Assembly (NCBI GenBank): GCA_024679955.1
Contig: JAILCQ010000029.1
Span: 36,955 to 100,954 of the forward strand
Length of the DNA: 64,000 bases
Reading direction: 5' to 3'
Source of the DNA: Bacillota bacterium
Lineage (GTDB): Bacteria > Bacillota > Dehalobacteriia > UBA4068
Shown: positions 6,540 through 15,740 of the stretch, piece after piece
Layout of the letters: every line of letters begins with the position of its first letter
Numbering within the stretch: the first letter of the stretch is position 1
The notes under the pieces: model-generated
Seen by the model: only the letters and a program-made list of their open reading frames with translations
Told to the model about the DNA's origin: nothing
Database searches by the model: none
Program-made: the position numbers and the translations under genes

Positions 6540-8060
6540 ATGCATACATCTGATCAAGCCACTGAACAAATTGCCGCCGCGGCATGCCGCATACAAGAAG
6601 ATCGCATCGAAACGGATATCCGGCGGAACATGGAAAAGGTTCGCGCCTGCCTGGGCGGCAGTATGGATGTGGTGATCCGGGACTTCCGTCTGGGCAACGG
6701 GCAGGAAGCCGCCGTATTCTATATCGATAATCTGGTCAATAAAGAGATCCTGGGCCGGGATTTTTTCGCCCCTTTGCAAGGGATATCCGTCCCGGGACCC
6801 GTCACGCCGGGGCAAATATGCAAGGACGTGTTAAAAACCGGCGAGCTGCGGCAAATCGACAGTTTCCGGGATTTGACCGATATGGTGCTGCTGGGCTGGA
6901 CCGGCCTGTTCCTGGCCGGGGCGGATACGGCGGTGGCCGTAGAGGCGGTCAGTTGGCCTCAGCGAGGGATTGTCGAACCGGGTACCGATGTGGTGATACG
7001 AGGGCCCAGGGAAGGATTTATCGAAAATGTCCGGGCCAATGCGGCCCTGCTGCGGCGGAAGATCCATCACAAAGATCTGCGCCTGGAGGAGCTGCGTTTG
7101 GGCAAATACAGCAATACGCCGGTGGTTTTGGCCTATGTGGACAGCATTGCCAACAAACAGGTCCTTGCGGAAGTGAAAAAGCGACTGCAAAAGATCGATA
7201 TCGACGCCATATTGGATAGCGGCTATGTGGAGCAATTCATTCAGGAAACCGGGTATTCCCTGTTTCCCACCGTGGGCATAACGGAAAAGCCGGATATCGC
7301 CGCCGCCAAAATCATGGAGGGACGCACGGCGATCCTGGTGGACGGTTCGCCGGTGGCCCTGACCGTGCCTATGTTTTTTGCCGAAGGCCTGCAAAGCGCG
7401 GAGGATTATTATAATAAATTTTACTATGCCTCCTGGCTGCGTATCATACGCATGCTGGCGTTTTTGACCAATATTTGGCTGCCGGGCCTGTTTGTAGCCA
7501 TCGTTTCCTGGCATCCGCAAATCATCCCGGCCCGCTTGTTTATGTCCATGGCGGCGGCGGAAAAAAACACCCCTTTTTCTTCCGGCTTGTCCATGCTGCT
7601 GATGCTGCTGGCCTATGAGGTCCTCAAAGAGGCCGGCGTACGCTTGCCCAAACCGGCGGGGCAGGCCATTTCCATCGTTGGCGCGATCATTATGGGCGAC
7701 GCGGCCATATCCGCCGGTTTGATTTCCGCGCCGGTGCTGATCGCCCTGTCTTTGACGGTCACCGCTTCCTTTGTCACCGTAAATCTATCGGAGGTTTCCA
7801 CGGTATTGCGGTTGTTCTTTTTGGCCGCCGGTTGGGCCATGGGGGTATACGGTTTGCTGTTGGTGAATTTGCTGCTGCTGTTTTATTTAAGCGCTCTGTC
7901 TTCTTTCGGCCTGGCCTATTTTGCGCCTTTTTCGCCCTTAAATTGGCAGGGGCTGAAGGATGTAGCCCTGCGTTTGCCTTTGCGGCATCTGCAGTTTCGC
8001 CCGCCGGGTTTGAGTCGGAATCGCCGGCGCATGCGCGTCGGCAAAAAGGAGGAAAACTGA
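6540..8060 (+). CDS. gerA: spore germination receptor subunit A (GerA/GerKA family)
   Basis: This is the A subunit of a germinant receptor in the spore inner membrane. A soluble N-terminal domain (about 1-280, with the family motifs SMDVVIRDF, EAVSWPQRGIVEP and GPREGFIENVRANAALLRRK) precedes about five membrane segments (about 295-480). I chose ATG 6540, which follows AGGGGAAAT; the longer frame from 6405 has an atypical N-terminus. The product is 506 residues, normal for the family. The genes for subunits C and B follow with a 1-base gap and an overlap, so the three form one operon. It is strong evidence that the organism sporulates. Confidence 0.93.
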   Translation: MHTSDQATEQIAAAACRIQEDRIETDIRRNMEKVRACLGGSMDVVIRDFRLGNGQEAAVFYIDNLVNKEILGRDFFAPLQGISVPGPVTPGQICKDVLKTGELRQIDSFRDLTDMVLLGWTGLFLAGADTAVAVEAVSWPQRGIVEPGTDVVIRGPREGFIENVRANAALLRRKIHHKDLRLEELRLGKYSNTPVVLAYVDSIANKQVLAEVKKRLQKIDIDAILDSGYVEQFIQETGYSLFPTVGITEKPDIAAAKIMEGRTAILVDGSPVALTVPMFFAEGLQSAEDYYNKFYYASWLRIIRMLAFLTNIWLPGLFVAIVSWHPQIIPARLFMSMAAAEKNTPFSSGLSMLLMLLAYEVLKEAGVRLPKPAGQAISIVGAIIMGDAAISAGLISAPVLIALSLTVTASFVTVNLSEVSTVLRLFFLAAGWAMGVYGLLLVNLLLLFYLSALSSFGLAYFAPFSPLNWQGLKDVALRLPLRHLQFRPPGLSRNRRRMRVGKKEEN

Positions 8061-8061
8061 T

Positions 8062-8712
8062 ATGGGCAAACGACTGCTGCCGCTTATATGCATTTGCGGG
8101 CTGCTGTTGACCGGTTGCGGCAACCGGCAGGAGATCGACGACGTAGCCGTGGCTTTGGGCGTGGCCGTTGACGGCGGCAGCCGGGGCGGATACCGGGTGA
8201 CGGTAGAGCTGGCCGCGCCCAAAGCGCCGGATGATTTGGGCGAAGGGGTGTTTTTCGTCAGCGAAGGCGGGGATCTGCAGCAAGCGCTGGCCGCGTTGGA
8301 CTGCCAATTGGAAAAAGAGTTGTTCTGGGGACATTTGCAGGTGATCCTGGTAGGCGAAAGCATGGTTTCCCGTATGGAGGAGATCAGCGAATATTTTCAT
8401 TCCCTGCGGCAATTGGCCACGTCTTCGTTGCTGGTGACAGCCAGTGGTCCGGCCGGGGATATGCTGCGGCAAGGCTTCGGACAGGCGGATTACGCCTCTT
8501 TCGGCATTGCCGGGGCGGTCCGGGACGCGCTGCCCCGGAACGTTCGGCCCAATCTGCTTTATGTCATGGAAAGATTACAGAAAAACAGGCCGCTGGATTT
8601 GCCCTGCCTGTACCGGCAAACCGGCAGGGAAGACGGCCGCCTGGAAATCAAAATAAAAGAGGAAACCATCCGCAAGGATGCGCTGGGGGATCATGAACCG
8701 AGACATGCTTAG
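8062..8712 (+). CDS. gerC: Ger(x)C-family germination lipoprotein, short form
   Basis: A signal peptide with lipobox LLTGC (Cys at about residue 19), then NRQEIDDVAVALGVAVD, the start typical of Ger(x)C lipoproteins, which sit at the spore inner membrane with the A and B subunits. It has only 216 residues, whereas Ger(x)C proteins are usually about 350-400, with a conserved C-terminal domain that is missing here. The last 15 residues (ALGDHEPRHA end) overlap the start of the next gene and look non-native, as if an internal deletion joined the N-terminal domain to the B gene. Function may be impaired or carried by the N-terminal domain alone. Confidence 0.85.
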   Translation: MGKRLLPLICICGLLLTGCGNRQEIDDVAVALGVAVDGGSRGGYRVTVELAAPKAPDDLGEGVFFVSEGGDLQQALAALDCQLEKELFWGHLQVILVGESMVSRMEEISEYFHSLRQLATSSLLVTASGPAGDMLRQGFGQADYASFGIAGAVRDALPRNVRPNLLYVMERLQKNRPLDLPCLYRQTGREDGRLEIKIKEETIRKDALGDHEPRHA

Positions 8713-9772
8713 CAGCGGCCAGGGCCTGGCCTTGATCATGGCCAATGTTTTTGCCGGAATGGCGGTTTTTTTTCATGCTGGATGTGATTTGGGGCATAAT
8801 CTTTGGCAGATCCTGCTCATCGCCGTTCCGTTTGTTTTGCTCATGCTGTACCTGCTGTTTTTATTGCTGGAGCATTTGCAGGGACAAAGCGTTTTTGCTT
8901 GCCTGGAGGGAGAGCCCGCCCGGTTTTTTTCTTTGCGTATGGCCTGGTGGCTGCTGCTGTTATGGGTTTATGGCGGCCTTTTTCTCGCCGCGGCTTTTGA
9001 TATGTGGCAATATCTGGACAGCCAGACCGGTTTGGCCTGGCTGAAGCTGTTGCTGCTGTTTGTATTTTTGACTGCCGCCTGCTATTGGGGTTTGCAGGCT
9101 ATCGCCAGAGCCGCGACCTTTATCCTGTTGCTTTTTTTGCTGTTCTTTGTCCTGGATAGCCTGTTGCTGCTGGGGGATATGGATATGACCCGCATTTTGC
9201 CCTTGGCCATGCCGGCTGCCGGCCGTTGGTATTCCGCTGTGGGAAAAACCGTCTCCGGCGTCGTCTTGCTGCCGCTATGCTTATCCTATATACCCAAGCT
9301 GCAAAATCCGGATAAAAGTTTCTCTGTGCTGCGAAAGGGAATTCTGCTATGCGGCGCGTATTATTTAGCCGTAACGGTTCGCAATATTCTCTTGTTCGGC
9401 GATTTGCTGGCGTTTACGGAATATCCGCTGTTAAGCGCTTTGCGGTTGATCGTTTGGGGCGGGGTGGAATATCTGGTTTTGCCCGCCGCTTTATTGCTTT
9501 TGTCCGTGATTTTGGCCGGTATCGCCTTGCTCTGGCAGATCGCGGTGGATTGTATGCGCCGGCTGCGGCGGCAAAAGGAGGCAAAGGGCAAAGAGCGTTT
9601 TCAGCTATGCGCCCTATGGGCCTTGCTGCAAACCGGGGCGGTCCTGGCGATATACGCTTTGCCGGAAAAATTTATGGAGGGGCTGGCCGTCTACGGAACG
9701 GCTACGGCTTATGCCGGACAGTTGTTCTGCCTCATTTTTCTACTGTACCAAGTCAATAAAAAAAAATTGTAA
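8693..9772 (+). CDS. gerB: spore germination receptor subunit B (GerAB/permease family)
   Basis: An integral membrane protein of about 359 residues with around ten hydrophobic segments, of the amino-acid-permease-like GerAB family that is thought to bind germinants. The N-terminus (SSGQGLALIMANVFAGMAVFF) matches the first helix of the family. ATG 8693 follows GGGGGA; a start at 8678 would add five residues. The gene overlaps the end of gerC. Together with gerA it forms the receptor operon in the order A-C-B. Confidence 0.88.
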   Translation: MNRDMLSSGQGLALIMANVFAGMAVFFHAGCDLGHNLWQILLIAVPFVLLMLYLLFLLLEHLQGQSVFACLEGEPARFFSLRMAWWLLLLWVYGGLFLAAAFDMWQYLDSQTGLAWLKLLLLFVFLTAACYWGLQAIARAATFILLLFLLFFVLDSLLLLGDMDMTRILPLAMPAAGRWYSAVGKTVSGVVLLPLCLSYIPKLQNPDKSFSVLRKGILLCGAYYLAVTVRNILLFGDLLAFTEYPLLSALRLIVWGGVEYLVLPAALLLLSVILAGIALLWQIAVDCMRRLRRQKEAKGKERFQLCALWALLQTGAVLAIYALPEKFMEGLAVYGTATAYAGQLFCLIFLLYQVNKKKL

Positions 9773-9918
9773 AAATTGCTAAATTAATGTGGTAATATAT
9801 GTAAATCTTTAGTATAATTATATTATAGTTAAGTTATATAGTTCAGTACCGGTTTTGCGGGAAAAGCCGGTGGGGAAAAGATATAGTATGCCGTTTTCGG
9901 CCGATGGGAGGTTTTATT

Positions 9919-10215
9919 ATGTCATTCGAAAGCAGATTTAAAAGCGAAGTGATCGACGAACTGTTCAAAGCCATTTTATCACTGGACAATATCGATGACT
10001 GTTACCGGTTTTTTGAGGATTTAACCACCGTTCCGGAGATCAAATCCTTGGCCCAGCGTCTGCAGGTAGCAAAAATGCTGCTGCAGAACGAAACCTATAC
10101 GACGATTTCCGAAAAGACCGGCGCTTCTACCGCTACCATCAGCCGGGTCAAAAACTCCTTGTATTATGGGGTAGACGGTTATAAAATGGTCATCAAAAAT
10201 CTGGAAAACATGTAA
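9919..10215 (+). CDS. TrpR-like regulator of the YerC/YecD family
   Basis: A 98-residue all-helical protein with the TrpR/YerC fold: FFEDLTTVPEIKSLAQRLQVAKML followed by the helix-turn-helix YTTISEKTGASTATISRVKNSL. ATG 9919 follows GGGAGG. YerC homologues in Firmicutes often stand near histidine or nucleotide genes but their regulon is not well defined. Here the gene directly precedes hisA (18 bases) and a methyltransferase, probably one operon. The upstream region is very A+T-rich with a TATAAT-like box near 9812-9818 and a small hairpin at 9848-9871. Confidence 0.88.
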   Translation: MSFESRFKSEVIDELFKAILSLDNIDDCYRFFEDLTTVPEIKSLAQRLQVAKMLLQNETYTTISEKTGASTATISRVKNSLYYGVDGYKMVIKNLENM

Positions 10216-10233
10216 CGCGCCAAGGGGAAAGGG

Positions 10234-10959
10234 TTGGTCATTTTGCAAGTTATCCCGGCAATCGATTTACGGGTCGGGGCATGCGCTCGCTTGCTGGACG
10301 ATTATCAACTGGCGGCGGACGTATATTCCGACAACCTATTGGAACAGGTAAATATATTCAAAAACTTGGGCGCCGGTAAAGTGCATATCACCGATGTGGA
10401 CGGCTCTTTTTCCGGGCATTTGTGCAATCTGCGTATCCTGCAGGAAGTGGTGCGGGACGCTGATGTGGAAATACAACTGGCCGGCGGTATCCGCAGCATG
10501 GAGAATATCGATACCCTGGTTTCTTTGGGCATACATCAGGTGGTGCTCAGCGCCACGGTTTTGCGCAACGCTGAATTGACGGGGCGCGCTCTGGCCGCCT
10601 ATGGCCGTCAGGTGGCGGCCGGTATCGACGGACGGGACGGCATGGCCACCATAGAAGGCTTCGAGACCTCCGCCAGCAAAACCGTACGGCATTTGCTGGA
10701 TGAGATCATCGCCTTGGGCATGCGGGATATCATCTTTACCGATGTGCGCCGTTATGGCAGCATGAAAGGCCCCAATATGGAAAGCATAGGCGAATTGATC
10801 GAAAGCGGCGCAGCCGATATTTATATCGCCGGCGGCATTTCCGATTATCAGACCATACAGCGTTTGAAGGAGATCGGCGTATCCGGGGTGATCATCGGCA
10901 AAGCTTTGTACACCGGCGCGATCGACTATGCGAAAGCAAAGGAAATGGCGGAGGCATGA
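10234..10959 (+). CDS. hisA: HisA-like phosphoribosyl isomerase, isolated gene
   Basis: A 241-residue TIM barrel of the HisA/HisF family. IPAIDLRVG near the start carries the first catalytic Asp, GIDGRDGMATIEGF near 130-143 the second, and the phosphate loops AGGIRSMENI and AGGISDYQTI are intact. HisA isomerises ProFAR to PRFAR in histidine synthesis. The likely start is TTG 10234 behind AAGGGGAAAGG. No other his gene is in the window; neighbours are a TrpR-like regulator and a methyltransferase (4-base overlap). It may be the only hisA of a scattered pathway, or a related isomerase with another substrate. Confidence 0.8.
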   Translation: MVILQVIPAIDLRVGACARLLDDYQLAADVYSDNLLEQVNIFKNLGAGKVHITDVDGSFSGHLCNLRILQEVVRDADVEIQLAGGIRSMENIDTLVSLGIHQVVLSATVLRNAELTGRALAAYGRQVAAGIDGRDGMATIEGFETSASKTVRHLLDEIIALGMRDIIFTDVRRYGSMKGPNMESIGELIESGAADIYIAGGISDYQTIQRLKEIGVSGVIIGKALYTGAIDYAKAKEMAEA

Positions 10960-11801
10960 GCGTTTCTACCTCGTTCATAAAATGGACGAATCATATTTTT
11001 CCGCAGGTGGTCCACCCTTTTAATTTGCAAAACAACGGGCGGCAAACCTATGCCGAATGGCAATTTGCCAAAGGGGAAGATACGGTGCGTTTGTTTTTGG
11101 ACCGGTATTCCCTGGACGAAATGTTTTTACATAAAAGGGTTTTGGACATGGGCTGCGGCGCGGCCGGCAAAAGCCTCTATTATGTAAAGTGCGGCGCGGA
11201 TCATGTGACCGGCGTGGATATCGTGCCCCATTATCGGGAGGAAGCGCTGGCCCTGGCCAAAAAGCTGTCTTTCGACGGGAAATTTACATTTGCCGTCGCT
11301 TCGGCCTGCGCATTGCCTTTTGCGGACAATAGCTTTGATACGATCATCATGAACGATTTTATGGAGCATGTCTCCCAGCCCCGGCAGGCCCTGGCGGAAG
11401 CCCGACGCCTGTTGACGCCGGAGGGAAGGATATTTATCAATTTCCCGCCCTATTATCATCCGTTTGGCGCGCATCTCAGCGACACCATCAATATGCCCTG
11501 GGTGCATTTGTTTTTCCGCGAAAAAACATTGGTCGCCGCCTACAAGGATTTGATCCGCGGCCTGCCGGATGAGGCGGAACGGCTGCAGCTTAAAATCGGT
11601 CTGGACGGGCAAGGCAGGGAAGCCTTTACCTATATCAACAAAATGACGCTGAAAAAATTCAAGTCTATGCTGCAGGATATGGGCATAACGCCTCAGTATT
11701 ATCGGGAGGCGCCTTTGCGAAGCTATTTCAAGCTTTTGGCCAGGACGCCTTTGCTGAAAGAAATGTTTGTGAAAATGGCTGTATGCGTGATCGGCAAATA
11801 G
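10956..11801 (+). CDS. class I SAM-dependent methyltransferase
   Basis: The Rossmann-type methyltransferase motifs are clear: motif I VLDMGCGAAGKSLYYV (about 62-77), the acidic motif II VTGVDIVPHY, motif IV FDTIIMNDFMEHV and motif V LTPEGRIFINFPPYYH. The C-terminal 100 residues are helical and end with a hydrophobic stretch. The ATG overlaps the hisA stop (ATGA), so it is translationally coupled to hisA. Substrate unknown. The PPYYHPFGAH segment is seen in methyltransferases acting on small molecules or lipids, but this is not decisive. Confidence 0.85.
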   Translation: MSVSTSFIKWTNHIFPQVVHPFNLQNNGRQTYAEWQFAKGEDTVRLFLDRYSLDEMFLHKRVLDMGCGAAGKSLYYVKCGADHVTGVDIVPHYREEALALAKKLSFDGKFTFAVASACALPFADNSFDTIIMNDFMEHVSQPRQALAEARRLLTPEGRIFINFPPYYHPFGAHLSDTINMPWVHLFFREKTLVAAYKDLIRGLPDEAERLQLKIGLDGQGREAFTYINKMTLKKFKSMLQDMGITPQYYREAPLRSYFKLLARTPLLKEMFVKMAVCVIGK

Positions 11802-11832
11802 CCGGCGCAAAACGGCGTATCGCGATGATGAA

Positions 11833-11877
11833 AAAGGACTGCGGCGGCGGTTGCGTGCAACCCTGCCGCAGTCCTTT
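11833..11877. terminator. hairpin between convergent methyltransferase and tyrS
   Basis: AAAGGACTGCGGC (11833-11845) pairs perfectly with GCCGCAGTCCTTT (11865-11877); the loop also has internal pairing. U-rich tracts are short on both sides, so it may end transcription from either direction. Confidence 0.7.
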
Positions 11878-11892
11878 CACAAAGCCCCTAGC

Positions 11893-11927
11893 AAAAAAGG
11901 AGCAACCCCGAAGAGGGGCTGCTCCTT
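11893..11927 (-). terminator. terminator of tyrS
   Basis: On the minus strand AAGGAGCAGCCCC and GGGGTTGCTCCTT form a 13-bp stem (one mismatch) with a CTTC-type loop, followed by six T residues. It lies 26 bases after the tyrS stop. Confidence 0.88.
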
Positions 11928-11953
11928 GAAAAATCTGTCGCCGCAAGCGGCAT

Positions 11954-13186
11954 TTATTTTAACAGCACTTTGTGATAGACTTTTTTCCCTTTGCGCAATA
12001 AGGCGTAGCCGTCTTTGAAATCCGCCTCGCCGATGGCTTGATCGAAAGCGCCTACCCGTTGATTGTTTAAATAGATCCCGCCGTCTTTGATCAGGCGGCG
12101 GCCTTCGCTGTTGCTGGCGATCAGGCCGCATGTATGGAGCAGGGCGGTGATATCCAGACCGGCCAGATCTTCCCGCCGGATTTCCGTGGTGGGCATGTCG
12201 TCCAAATTGCCGCCGCCGCCGCCAAACAAAGCCCTGGCCGCTTTTTGGGCTTTTTCCGCTTCTTCCGGACTGTGCACCAAAGCGGTGACTTCATAGGCCA
12301 GCCGTTCTTTGGCTTTGTTGATATTGGCGCCGGCCGCCACGTCGGTAAGGGCGCGCACTTCATCCATGGGGATAAAGGTGAGCAGGCCCAGGCAATTGGC
12401 CACGTCCGCGTCGTCGATATTGCGCCAGTATTGATAGAAATCGTAAGGGCTGGTTTTTTCCGGATCCAGCCATACCGCGCCGCTTTCGGTCTTGCCCATT
12501 TTTTTGCCGGCGCTGGTGGTCAAGAGCCGGAAGGTCAAGGCATGGGCCTGGGCGCCTTCCACCCGGCGGATCAAATCCGCGCCGGCCAGGATATTGGACC
12601 ACTGATCATTGCCGCCCATTTCCAAAATGGCCCCATGGCGGCGGTACAGTTCCAGAAAGTCATAGGACTGCATCAGCATATAGTTGAATTCCAGGAAGGA
12701 TAAGCCTTTTTCCATACGGCTTTTGAAGCATTCCGCAGTCAGCATTTTGTTTACGGAGAAATATTTGCCGTAATCCCGGATGAATTCGATATAATTCAAG
12801 GGCAAAAGCCATTCTGCATTGTTGAGCATGATGGCGCCGTCTTTGTCGTCAAAACGCAGGAATTTGGAGAACTGTTTTTTGAAACGTTCGCCGTTGGCGG
12901 CGATTTCCTCCTGGGTGAGCATTTTACGCATATCGGTGCGGCCGGAAGGGTCGCCCACCATGGTGGTGCCGCCGCCGATCAGGGCGATGGGGCGATGGCC
13001 GGCTTTTTGCATATGCATCATGACGATGATTTGGATAAAATGGCCCACATGTAAACTGTCGGCGGTAGGGTCAAAGCCGATATAAAAGGTGATCGGGCCG
13101 GAGCCCAGCAATTCTCTTACTTCTTCTTCGTTGGTGGATTGTTCTATAAAACCTCTTTCTTTCAGTACATCGAAAACATTGGTCAT
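11954..13186 (-). CDS. tyrS: tyrosyl-tRNA synthetase
   Basis: A 410-residue class I synthetase that charges tRNA-Tyr. The HIGH motif appears as HVGH in [13 protein letters not shown] (about 38-50) and the KMSKS motif as KKMGKTESG. The tyrosine pocket motif [11 protein letters not shown] and GGNDQWSNI are intact. The C-terminal S4-like RNA-binding domain starts near 340 ([17 protein letters not shown]). Length is normal. The leader is short (about 45 bases after the promoter), too short for a T-box, so tRNA-dependent control is not evident. Confidence 0.96.
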   Translation of the reverse strand: MTNVFDVLKERGFIEQSTNEEEVRELLGSGPITFYIGFDPTADSLHVGHFIQIIVMMHMQKAGHRPIALIGGGTTMVGDPSGRTDMRKMLTQEEIAANGERFKKQFSKFLRFDDKDGAIMLNNAEWLLPLNYIEFIRDYGKYFSVNKMLTAECFKSRMEKGLSFLEFNYMLMQSYDFLELYRRHGAILEMGGNDQWSNILAGADLIRRVEGAQAHALTFRLLTTSAGKKMGKTESGAVWLDPEKTSPYDFYQYWRNIDDADVANCLGLLTFIPMDEVRALTDVAAGANINKAKERLAYEVTALVHSPEEAEKAQKAARALFGGGGGNLDDMPTTEIRREDLAGLDITALLHTCGLIASNSEGRRLIKDGGIYLNNQRVGAFDQAIGEADFKDGYALLRKGKKVYHKVLLK

Positions 13187-13231
13187 TGCGGCTGTTCCTT
13201 CCTTTCCGGCAGAAAATATCTTGTCTCATTC

Positions 13232-13260
13232 ATGATAGAATTATTATAACTTTTTGTCAA
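13232..13260 (-). promoter_or_regulatory. tyrS promoter
   Basis: On the minus strand TTGACA (13260-13255) and TATCAT (13237-13232) are 17 bases apart, a strong sigma-A match about 45 bases upstream of tyrS. It is back to back with the promoter at 13265. Confidence 0.8.
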
Positions 13261-13264
13261 GTTA

Positions 13265-13293
13265 TTGGCATGATGCTCTGAAAATGCTATAAT
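13265..13293 (+). promoter_or_regulatory. promoter of the aldo/keto reductase-purB unit
   Basis: TTGGCA (13265-13270) and TATAAT (13288-13293) are 17 bases apart, followed by a 45-base leader to ATG 13339. The two divergent -35 boxes are only four bases apart. Confidence 0.8.
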
Positions 13294-13338
13294 AATCTGA
13301 AATACACTTTGTCTGGATTTGGCAGAAGGAGACAAATT

Positions 13339-14289
13339 ATGCGCTACAACCTTTTGGGCAATACCGGCATTAAAGTCAGCCAATTGTGCTTCGGCGTATT
13401 GCCGATGGGGCCGCTGCAGGTCAATATTTCCCCGGATGACGGCGGAGAATTGCTGTTGGCCGCTATGGAAAACGGCGTGAATTTTTTTGATACCGCCCAA
13501 TCCTACGGAACCTATGCCCATTTGGCAAAGGCTTTGCGCCATTATCCGGAACGGGTGGTTTTGGCCAGCAAATCCACGGCCGCGGATTATGCCGGTATGC
13601 GCCGGGCCATCGAAGAGGCCCTGGAGCAATTGGGCGTGGACTGTATCGATATTTTCCATTTGCATGCCGCCCGGGTGGGCCGGGATTTGTTGACGCAAAG
13701 AGCCGGCGCCTGGCAATGCCTGCTGGATTACCGGCAGAAGGGCTATATCCGGGCAGCCGGCGTTTCCAGCCACAATGCGCAGCTGATAGAAGATTTGGCG
13801 GAGAATCCCGATGTGGACGTGCTGTTCCCGCTGATCAATAAGACAGGGCTGGGGATTCTATCCGGCGGCAGGGAAGATATGTGCCGGGCCATCGCCAAGG
13901 CTGCGGCTGCCGGCAAAGGCGTCTATGCCATGAAGGCTTTGGGCGGCGGCGCTTTGCTGAGCGACTACCGCCAGGCTATGGATTTTGTCTGCGGTTTGCC
14001 GGGAGTGGCTTCGGTGGCAGTGGGCATGGTACGCGTATCGGAATTGGCTTTTAATCTGCGTTATTTCAACGGTCAAACCATAGAGGAAGAGGAACTATCG
14101 CATTTGAAAAACGGCAAACGCTGGGTGCTGATGCAGGCATTATGCAAAAATTGCGGCACATGCGTGCAGGTTTGCCCCAACCATGCCCTGCGTTTGGGGC
14201 CGGAATGCTGCCAGGTGGACGAAGCAAAATGCATATTATGCGGCTATTGCGCGCCGGTATGTCCGCAATTTGCCATTCGTTTGGGATAG
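13339..14289 (+). CDS. aldo/keto reductase with C-terminal 2[4Fe-4S] ferredoxin domain
   Basis: Residues 1-255 form an AKR barrel: MRYNLLGNTGIKVSQLCFG, the catalytic FFDTAQSYGTY (Asp, Tyr), the Lys in VVLASKSTAADYAG and IDIFHLHAA. The last 55 residues hold two clusters of the form CxxCxxCxxxCP (CKNCGTCVQVCP and CILCGYCAPVCP), as in the anaerobic AKR subfamily with bacterial ferredoxin tails. It probably uses NAD(P)H or ferredoxin electrons on a carbonyl substrate that cannot be predicted. ATG 13339 follows AGAAGGAGA. purB follows after 27 bases and may be co-transcribed. Confidence 0.92.
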   Translation: MRYNLLGNTGIKVSQLCFGVLPMGPLQVNISPDDGGELLLAAMENGVNFFDTAQSYGTYAHLAKALRHYPERVVLASKSTAADYAGMRRAIEEALEQLGVDCIDIFHLHAARVGRDLLTQRAGAWQCLLDYRQKGYIRAAGVSSHNAQLIEDLAENPDVDVLFPLINKTGLGILSGGREDMCRAIAKAAAAGKGVYAMKALGGGALLSDYRQAMDFVCGLPGVASVAVGMVRVSELAFNLRYFNGQTIEEEELSHLKNGKRWVLMQALCKNCGTCVQVCPNHALRLGPECCQVDEAKCILCGYCAPVCPQFAIRLG

Positions 14290-14316
14290 GAAAGGAAAAA
14301 ATAATAGGAGAAGATT

Positions 14317-15612
14317 ATGAACAGGCGCTATATGTTGCCGGAAATGGCGAAAATATTCAGCGAAGAGAATCATTTTCAATTGATGCTGGACGTATCCATC
14401 ACCGTTTGCGAAGCGATGGCGGATATCGGCCAAATGCCGAAAGCCGTGTATGAGGATATCAAAGCAAAGGCCGCCTACGATTTGGATCGCATCGATGAGA
14501 TCGAGGCCATCTGTCATAATACGGTGGTGGCTTTTTTGAATTCCGTGGCGGAAAGCATCGGCCCCTCCGGCGACTATCTGTATCGCGGCATCAGCGCCAT
14601 GGATATCAAAGACACCGCTTTGTCCCTGCAGATCCGCAAAGCTTCCGATCTGCTTTTGGCCAAGCTCACCCATTTGCGGGCGCTTTTGGCGGAGATGACC
14701 AAAAAGTATAAAGATACGTTGATGATCGGCCGCACCCATGCCACCCATGCGGAGCCCATCACCTTCGGTTGGAAAATGGCTTTGTGGACCAAGGAGATCG
14801 ACCGTTCCATCGTGCGGCTGAACAATGCCCGCAATGTGATGGCAGTGGGCAAATTATCCGGCGCGGTGGGTACGTTTTCCAATATCGACCCGCGGGTGGA
14901 GACGTTTGTATGCCGCCGTTTGGGGTTGTATCCGGCTTATGTTACCAATCAGATGCTGCAGCGGGACCGGCATGCGGAATTCATGACCACGCTGGCGATC
15001 ATCGGCGGTTCTCTGGAAAAATTTGCCTTGGATCTGCGGATTTTGCAAAGCACCGATGTGCAGGAAGTGGAGGAGAACATGAGCGCCGGCCAGACCCATT
15101 CCGCCGTCATGCCCCATAAGCGCAATCCGGTGATCAGCGAACGCATTTGCGGCATGAGCCGTATCCTGCGGGGGAACGCCATGGCCGCTTTGGAGGATAT
15201 TGCGATATGGAATGAACGGGACGCCAGCCATAATGTGCCCGAAGATATGCTGATCGGCGACAGCTGCTGTTTGCTGGATTATATGCTGTATCATTTCACC
15301 CAAACCATGGAAAACCTGATCGTTTATCCGGAGAATATGCGCCGCAATATCGACGAGACCGTGGGCTTGATCTTCTCCCAGCGGGTGATGATCCGCATGA
15401 TGGATAAAGGCGCGTCCTGGAATACCGCCTATGAAATCATTCACCGCAACGCCACGGAAGCCTGGAATCAGCATATCGATTTTCAGTTCCTGCTGTTGGA
15501 AGACGAAGAAGTGGCCAAATATCTGGCCAAAGATGAACTGATGGAAATTTTCGACCTGAACAATTTTGTCCGCAATATCGATTTTGTATTCCACCGGGCC
15601 GGTTTGGATTGA
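14317..15612 (+). CDS. purB: adenylosuccinate lyase
   Basis: A 431-residue fumarase/aspartase superfamily lyase. PurB cleaves SAICAR in purine synthesis and adenylosuccinate in AMP synthesis, both releasing fumarate. Visible motifs are TVVAFLNSVAE, IGRTHATHAEPITFG (catalytic His region, about 131-145), and the signature loop SAVMPHKRNPV (about 262-272). The MPHKRNP signature and overall length fit PurB rather than argininosuccinate lyase or fumarase. ATG 14317 follows TAGGAG. It is followed by a hairpin terminator. Confidence 0.93.
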   Translation: MNRRYMLPEMAKIFSEENHFQLMLDVSITVCEAMADIGQMPKAVYEDIKAKAAYDLDRIDEIEAICHNTVVAFLNSVAESIGPSGDYLYRGISAMDIKDTALSLQIRKASDLLLAKLTHLRALLAEMTKKYKDTLMIGRTHATHAEPITFGWKMALWTKEIDRSIVRLNNARNVMAVGKLSGAVGTFSNIDPRVETFVCRRLGLYPAYVTNQMLQRDRHAEFMTTLAIIGGSLEKFALDLRILQSTDVQEVEENMSAGQTHSAVMPHKRNPVISERICGMSRILRGNAMAALEDIAIWNERDASHNVPEDMLIGDSCCLLDYMLYHFTQTMENLIVYPENMRRNIDETVGLIFSQRVMIRMMDKGASWNTAYEIIHRNATEAWNQHIDFQFLLLEDEEVAKYLAKDELMEIFDLNNFVRNIDFVFHRAGLD

Positions 15613-15650
15613 GTCGAAGGCGGGAAAACGGATGTATAATGGCAAACTTT

Positions 15651-15686
15651 AGACGGCATACCATCCTTGGGTATGCCGTCTCGCTT
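15651..15686 (+). terminator. terminator after purB
   Basis: AGACGGCATACC (15651-15662) pairs perfectly with GGTATGCCGTCT (15670-15681), followed by CGCTTTT. It may also serve the convergent small genes on the minus strand. Confidence 0.75.
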
Positions 15687-15740
15687 TTGAGGAAGCGCAT
15701 ATGCACAGGCTTCCAGCTGCTGTTCCTGCACGGTTCGGGT

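Noticed and set aside
13187..13260. T-box leader for tyrS
   Set aside because: The distance from promoter to start is about 45 bases, too short for a T-box, and no GGTGG-type motif is present.
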